DNA of 64,000 nt from Kribbella voronezhensis (lineage in GTDB: Bacteria > Actinomycetota > Actinomycetes > Propionibacteriales > Kribbellaceae). The notes under the pieces were generated by a model, which did not search any database, had not been told where the DNA came from, and saw only the letters and a program-made list of their open reading frames with translations. Shown piece by piece: positions 59,929 to 64,000 of the stretch (position 1 is its first letter; every line of letters starts with the position of its first letter). The position numbers were made by a program, and so were the translations under genes. The stretch is taken from the NCBI RefSeq assembly GCF_004365175.1, contig NZ_SOCE01000001.1:793154-857153 (forward strand), written 5' to 3'.

Positions 59929-60420
59929 GTGGCAAAGAGCAAGCAGATCGGGCAAGGCACCCCGGCGACCGTCGCGCTGACCAAGGCGGGCCTGCCGTTC
60001 ACGACACACACCTACGATCACGACCCGGCTGCCAAGTCATACGGCCTGGAAGCCGCCGAAGCGCTCGGTCTCGCGACGGCTCAGGTGTTCAAGACGCTGC
60101 TCGTCGACGTCGACGGCAAGCTCGCGGTCGGTGTGGTGCCGGTCGACAGGCAACTCGATCTCAAGGCCGTCGCCGCCGCACTCAACGGCAAGAAGGCCAC
60201 GATGGCCGACCCGGCAGCTGCCGAGCGCAGTACCGGCTATGTCGTCGGGGGCATCAGCCCGATCGGCCAGAAGCGAAGCCTGCCGACCGTCGTGGACAGT
60301 TCGGCCGCCGAGCAGGACACCGTCTACGTCTCCGGCGGCCGCCGCGGCCTCGACATCGCCCTCGCTCCCGCCGACCTCATCACCATCACCGCCGCCCGCA
60401 CCGCACCCATCGCCCGCTGA
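59929..60420 (+). CDS. ybaK: YbaK-type aminoacyl-tRNA deacylase
   Basis: A 163-residue protein of the YbaK/EbsC family, which removes cysteine wrongly charged to tRNA-Pro. Visible are TYDHDPAAKSYGLEAAEALG, FKTLLVDVDGKLAVGVVPV (with the catalytic Lys region) and GGISPIGQKRSLPTVVD. The start is GTG 59929, immediately after the regulator gene with its own -10 element. It converges on the GH32 gene, with a 4-nt gap. Confidence 0.93.
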   Translation: MAKSKQIGQGTPATVALTKAGLPFTTHTYDHDPAAKSYGLEAAEALGLATAQVFKTLLVDVDGKLAVGVVPVDRQLDLKAVAAALNGKKATMADPAAAERSTGYVVGGISPIGQKRSLPTVVDSSAAEQDTVYVSGGRRGLDIALAPADLITITAARTAPIAR

Positions 60421-60424
60421 GGGT

Positions 60425-61795
60425 CTACCCGGTCCAGATCGAGCTCAGGTGATGCAGGCGCAGGGACTCCAGGTGAAGCCGGCCGTTGGTGAACAGCTCG
60501 ACGCCGTGCCCACCGGGCAGGCTGTCGAAGTTCACGTTGTGGCTCTGATAGACCTCGCCGTCGTTGCCGAAGACCTCGAGCTGACCCCGATCCACCAGCA
60601 ATCTCAGCGCGATCCGGCCGTCGTGCGGAATCAGCGTTGCACCGTCGAGCTCGTTGGCCGAGGCGTCGTAGGCGACCTCGCGAGCTGACCGGCCGTCCGG
60701 ACCTGTGCGCAGCCGGAAGCCCAAGCGCGTCGCTTGCTGGATGTCGATCACGGCCTCGATCTCATACGTGTCCGCTGTGATTGCCGCCAGCAACCGTTGC
60801 GCTGCGGCGCTGTCCAGCGTCAGGTTGTCCCAGCTCTGCGTGGCGGTCCGCAATGAGGCGATCTCCGGCACCGGGGTGCACAGCACGCGCGGACCGGACG
60901 GCGTCGACTGCAATCGTTGCTCGACCGGGACCGTCGCGTTGCCGGTCCAGCTCGAGCCCTTGTTGCCGCCCTGCCAGGCCATCGAGACGACCCGGTCGGT
61001 GGGCAGGTTCGCGAAGGTGAGGGCCGCGTAGTAGTCGCTCCCGGCGTACGTGTCGATCTGGTTGATCTTCTGCGGTGCCGGCGAGGACGTGCTGAACGTC
61101 GTACCGTCGAAGTCGCCGACGACGTACTTGCCGCTGCCTGCGCTGAGTACCCAGGCGAAGGCGTCGGCGATCGGCATCCGGACCAGGTCGGGGCACTCGA
61201 AGAGCCAGTCCGCTTCGTATCGCGATGCGAAGGTCCAGTCGAGCAGGTCGACCGAGGTGAAGAAGTCGACGCCGTTGCCGCCCTGATCCGACCACACCAC
61301 CATTCCCCAGCGCCGCGAGTCCGGATCCCAGAACACCTTGGGATCACGGCTCGTCTCCGCTGTCGGCTTCACGACCTTGCGTCCGTTGTCGAAGGACCTG
61401 AAGGTGTTGCCGCCGTCGAGGCTGTAGAAGACGGTGACGCCGTTGGTTCCGGAGTACACCACGATCGGTTCGTCGTCGCCCTCCTTCAGCCCGGTCACGT
61501 TGCCGAGGTCAACGACCCCGCCGCCGGACCACAGGTCGCCGGGGTGCGCGGCTGGATCGAGCGCGATCGGTTGCTGCTGCCAGTGCACGAGATCCGGGCT
61601 CGTCGCGTGTCCCCAGTGCATGGTGTCCCAGGCCAGCCCGTGCGGGTTGTGCTGGTAGTAGAGGTGGTAGACGCCGCGGTAGTACAGCGGCGCGTTCACG
61701 TCGTTCATCCAGCCGCCGCGCGAGCTGAAGTGGAACTGCCCGCGATTGTCCTCCTGATAGTCCGTCTCAGGATAGGGAAAGTCCGGGTGATCCAC
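60425..61795 (-). CDS. GH32 fructan beta-fructosidase
   Basis: A 456-residue five-bladed propeller enzyme plus C-terminal beta-sandwich. The nucleophile Asp32 is in WMNDVNAP (the NDPN box with Val in place of Pro), the RDP motif is at 150-152 (Asp151), and the acid/base Glu200 is in WLFECPDL. It releases fructose from sucrose, inulin or levan. No signal peptide is seen, so it probably acts on imported short fructans. The gene is single, and a 12-bp inverted repeat lies 22 nt upstream of ATG 61795. Confidence 0.93.
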   Translation of the reverse strand: MDHPDFPYPETDYQEDNRGQFHFSSRGGWMNDVNAPLYYRGVYHLYYQHNPHGLAWDTMHWGHATSPDLVHWQQQPIALDPAAHPGDLWSGGGVVDLGNVTGLKEGDDEPIVVYSGTNGVTVFYSLDGGNTFRSFDNGRKVVKPTAETSRDPKVFWDPDSRRWGMVVWSDQGGNGVDFFTSVDLLDWTFASRYEADWLFECPDLVRMPIADAFAWVLSAGSGKYVVGDFDGTTFSTSSPAPQKINQIDTYAGSDYYAALTFANLPTDRVVSMAWQGGNKGSSWTGNATVPVEQRLQSTPSGPRVLCTPVPEIASLRTATQSWDNLTLDSAAAQRLLAAITADTYEIEAVIDIQQATRLGFRLRTGPDGRSAREVAYDASANELDGATLIPHDGRIALRLLVDRGQLEVFGNDGEVYQSHNVNFDSLPGGHGVELFTNGRLHLESLRLHHLSSIWTG

Positions 61796-61816
61796 AGTCG
61801 CTCCCTGCTCGAACGC

Positions 61817-61852
61817 CTACGTCCGAAGAACTGTAGTTGCCTTCGGACGTAG
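61817..61852. promoter_or_regulatory. Perfect 12-bp inverted repeat between plc and the GH32 gene
   Basis: CTACGTCCGAAG (61817-61828) and CTTCGGACGTAG (61841-61852) pair perfectly around a 12-nt loop that itself contains AACT-GT-AGTT. It could be the terminator of the phospholipase gene (stop at 61862) or a leader hairpin or operator controlling GH32, which starts 22 nt further on. Confidence 0.7.
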
Positions 61853-61861
61853 CCGCCCGGT

Positions 61862-63937
61862 TCAGCCTGTGACGCTGGGACGACCTGTCTCCAGGTGGCC
61901 GGTCAGGCGGCGGCGGTAGGTCGGGTCTTCGGCGGTGGTGACCTCGAGGTCGTACCAGCCGTGGTCGGTGGGCCAGGTGAGGGTGCGGAGGTGCCGGCCG
62001 CGGAGGTGTTCGTTGAGTGTGCGGCCGCCGTAGCCGCGGGCCTTGAGCTTCACGGTCAGCGGTTTGGTGCCGGTGTTCTCGAGTTCCACGTGCAGTGAGG
62101 TTCCGGCACTGCTGGCCCGTACGTCGAGACCCGCCGCGACGCCGTCAGTCGAGCCGGCCAGCTCGACCCAGAAGCGGTTCGGTCCTTGAACGGAGAGCTC
62201 GTACGGACCGGACACCGCGATGTCGCGGAAGAGTTGTCCGCGGACGTCGACGTGGGCCGGCGCGGGCAGTTCACCGCCGTACGGATAGAGGGTGAAGTGC
62301 GCGGCCTCGTCCGCTTTGTTGCCCAATCGCAGTTTCAGCTTGCCATCGGCAACAAAGCCCGAAACCGACGGCTGGTAAGGCAGAGCGCGAGCCGGACGGC
62401 GACCGGGCTCCTGCAGCGGCAGGGCCTGGGTGGTGGGCGGAGTCGGCTTCCAGCGGCTGACCGGCGCCGGTACCGGACCGGGTGCGTCGACCGTCGGCTG
62501 ACGGTACGACTTCGTGAAGTCGAACGCCGAGAGCAGGTCGCCGCAGACTGTCCTGCGCCACGAACTGATGTTCGGTTCCCGCACCCCCGTCCAGCGCTCC
62601 AGGAACTGGATCACCGAGGTGTGGTCGGCGACCTGCGAGTTCACGTGGCCGCCGACGGTCCACGGCGACACCACGGTCATCGGAACGCGCGGGCCGAGAC
62701 CGATCGGCCGGCCGGAGTACCAGTCGTCGCCCTCACCCGAGGCGGGCCGCGGGGCGACGGGCGGCGGGACATGGTCGAAGTACCCGTCGTTCTCGTCGAA
62801 GTTGATCAGCAGCACGGTCTTCGACCAGGTCTCCGGATCCGAGGCGATCGCGTCGAGCAGGTCGTAGACGAGGTTCGCACTGCCGACCGGTGTCGACACG
62901 CTCGGGTGCTCGGAGTCGACTGCCGACGGGACCAGCCAGCTGACCTGGGGTAGCTTGCCGGCCTTGATGTCCGCGCGAACCCGGCGTACGAGTGACTCCG
63001 GCTCGCTGCGGTACATCGCCTGGTAGAACAGCTTCTGGTCCTTGGCCGGCTGCAACGCGACGGCAGCCTTCAGTTGAGCGAGCGCCTCGGCCTGCTCGGC
63101 CGGAGTCTTGTCTAACAACCGGTCGTAGAACTCCTCGGTGGTCCGGTAGCCACCCGGAACGGTACTGAGGATCCGGTGCCCGAGTTCCTTGAAAGTCTTG
63201 AAGTACTCGACGGCGTTGTCGGTGAAGTTGTCCCACTCCTGGTAGATCTGCCAGGACACCCCGGCCGCTTCCAGCCGTTCCGGGTACGCCGTCCAGTCGT
63301 AGCCGGCGTGGTCGTAGTCGTACGCCGCGTTGGTGACCGCGCGCTGCGTAGTACCCGGTTCGTAGCCGGTCGTGCCGGACCACAGGTAGTTCCGGTTCGG
63401 GTTGGTCGAGCCGTTCACCGAGCAGTGGTAGGCGTCGAGGATCGTGAAGGTCTCGGCCAACTCGTACTGCATCGGGATGTCGCGACGCTCGTAGTGCGTC
63501 ATCGTGGCCGCGGTCTTGGCCTGCACCCAGTCGTCGTTCCAGCCGTTGCTCCAGGCCTGGGTCGCGTCACCGAAGCCGTGCGCGAGCGCGCCGAGGTACT
63601 GGATGTCGTCCGCCTTCCGGCCCGCGTCGGCGGCGGCCCGGCGGATCGAGAACGGGAGCACCTCGCCGCCGCCGGTGACCGGCTGCCGGAAGACCGGCTT
63701 GCCGTTGCGAAGGCGGAGCGGCTGACGGTCGCCGTACCCGCGCACGCCGCGCAGCGTGCCGTAGTAGTGGTCGAACGAGCGGTTCTCCTGCATCAGGACG
63801 ATCACGTGCTCGACAGCCCGCAGGCCGCCCGGTCGCATCGGTTGCGCCATCGCGGTGTGCAGCGACGGTGGGAGCAGCGAGAGCGCTGCCCCACCGGCAG
63901 CTGAACCAAGCAGGAGACGGCGGGAGATCTCAGTCAT
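61862..63937 (-). CDS. Phosphocholine-type phospholipase C, Tat-exported
   Basis: A 691-residue secreted enzyme. A twin-arginine signal (SRRLLLG, residues 5-11) is followed by the phosphoesterase domain opening with VEHVIVLMQENRSFDHYYGT (ENRSFD at 51-56) and metal and active-site segments such as NFDENDGYFDHVPPP. Two C-terminal beta domains follow, as in bacterial non-haemolytic and haemolytic phospholipases C. It would cleave phosphatidylcholine or sphingomyelin outside the cell, supplying phosphate or choline. ATG 63937 is the start; the last 63 bases of the window upstream of it show no other gene. Confidence 0.94.
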   Translation of the reverse strand: MTEISRRLLLGSAAGGAALSLLPPSLHTAMAQPMRPGGLRAVEHVIVLMQENRSFDHYYGTLRGVRGYGDRQPLRLRNGKPVFRQPVTGGGEVLPFSIRRAAADAGRKADDIQYLGALAHGFGDATQAWSNGWNDDWVQAKTAATMTHYERRDIPMQYELAETFTILDAYHCSVNGSTNPNRNYLWSGTTGYEPGTTQRAVTNAAYDYDHAGYDWTAYPERLEAAGVSWQIYQEWDNFTDNAVEYFKTFKELGHRILSTVPGGYRTTEEFYDRLLDKTPAEQAEALAQLKAAVALQPAKDQKLFYQAMYRSEPESLVRRVRADIKAGKLPQVSWLVPSAVDSEHPSVSTPVGSANLVYDLLDAIASDPETWSKTVLLINFDENDGYFDHVPPPVAPRPASGEGDDWYSGRPIGLGPRVPMTVVSPWTVGGHVNSQVADHTSVIQFLERWTGVREPNISSWRRTVCGDLLSAFDFTKSYRQPTVDAPGPVPAPVSRWKPTPPTTQALPLQEPGRRPARALPYQPSVSGFVADGKLKLRLGNKADEAAHFTLYPYGGELPAPAHVDVRGQLFRDIAVSGPYELSVQGPNRFWVELAGSTDGVAAGLDVRASSAGTSLHVELENTGTKPLTVKLKARGYGGRTLNEHLRGRHLRTLTWPTDHGWYDLEVTTAEDPTYRRRLTGHLETGRPSVTG

Positions 63938-64000
63938 GCGTCGGACGCTAATTCACCACCGCGGCCTCGCGGGATGGCTGTGAGCGTTGATTCGCCTGAA

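Noticed and set aside
63979..63992. TGTGAGCGTTGATT, a partial match to the arabinose operator upstream of the phospholipase gene
   Set aside because: Only one half is symmetric; the right half lacks TCACA, and a phospholipase is not an arabinose gene.

Overview
The window is GC-rich DNA (about 70% G+C) with dense GTG/ATG-started genes, 4-nt stop/start overlaps, several apparently leaderless transcripts and many LacI/TetR regulators. This fits a soil or plant-associated actinomycete. The close similarity of the adenosine kinase to mycobacterial AdoK, the Hen1/Pnkp pair and the abundance of sugar-utilisation genes suggest the Propionibacteriales, perhaps a Kribbella-like organism; the genus is an inference. 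No tRNA, rRNA, CRISPR array, insertion sequence or phage gene was seen.

Layout. (1) 1-15.5 kb is a polysaccharide/glycoside locus. It holds two related secreted glycosidase-type proteins, a LacI regulator, an ABC sugar importer with an NAD-epimerase, two FAD-dependent oxidoreductases, a clan GH-A hydrolase, an AraC regulator and a GH27 enzyme. Matching LacI-type palindromes sit in front of the secreted enzymes (3851) and between the importer and the FAD enzyme (8948). (2) 15.5-28.8 kb is L-arabinose metabolism. A LacI regulator precedes araB-araD-araA, followed by a TauE/SafE-type permease and a Gfo/Idh oxidoreductase. A GH127 (beta-L-arabinofuranosidase family)-SBP-permease-permease operon and a third LacI regulator follow. 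One operator type occurs before the regulator, on the araB start codon and on the GH127 start codon, tying these genes into one regulon. (3) 28.8-43.9 kb is mixed: redox and hydrolase operons with TetR regulators, a large secreted ricin-lectin/beta-helix protein, a PadR-HAAS pair, a secreted hydrolase, an ABC exporter with a methyltransferase, and adenosine kinase.

(4) 43.9-53.7 kb is a tightly overlapping minus-strand operon: a second GH127 enzyme, a family-5 solute-binding lipoprotein, OppC, OppB, OppD and OppF, then a proline-iminopeptidase-type S33 peptidase, with a GntR/FCD regulator beyond. GH127 enzymes are known to act on hydroxyproline-linked beta-L-arabinosides of plant extensins. 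A peptide-type importer plus an iminopeptidase in the same operon therefore suggests uptake and dismantling of arabinosylated hydroxyproline-rich glycopeptides. This is the most interesting hypothesis in the window.

(5) 53.8-64 kb holds the Pnkp/Hen1 RNA-repair pair, a small translationally coupled gene pair, folE, a SufR-like Cys-containing regulator, a YbaK-type deacylase, a GH32 fructanase and a Tat-exported phospholipase C.

Together the genes describe a plant-debris lifestyle. Secreted enzymes open the polymer, several ABC importers take up short glycosides, intracellular glycosidases (GH27, GH127, GH32, GH5-like) cut them, and araBAD feeds arabinose into the pentose phosphate pathway.
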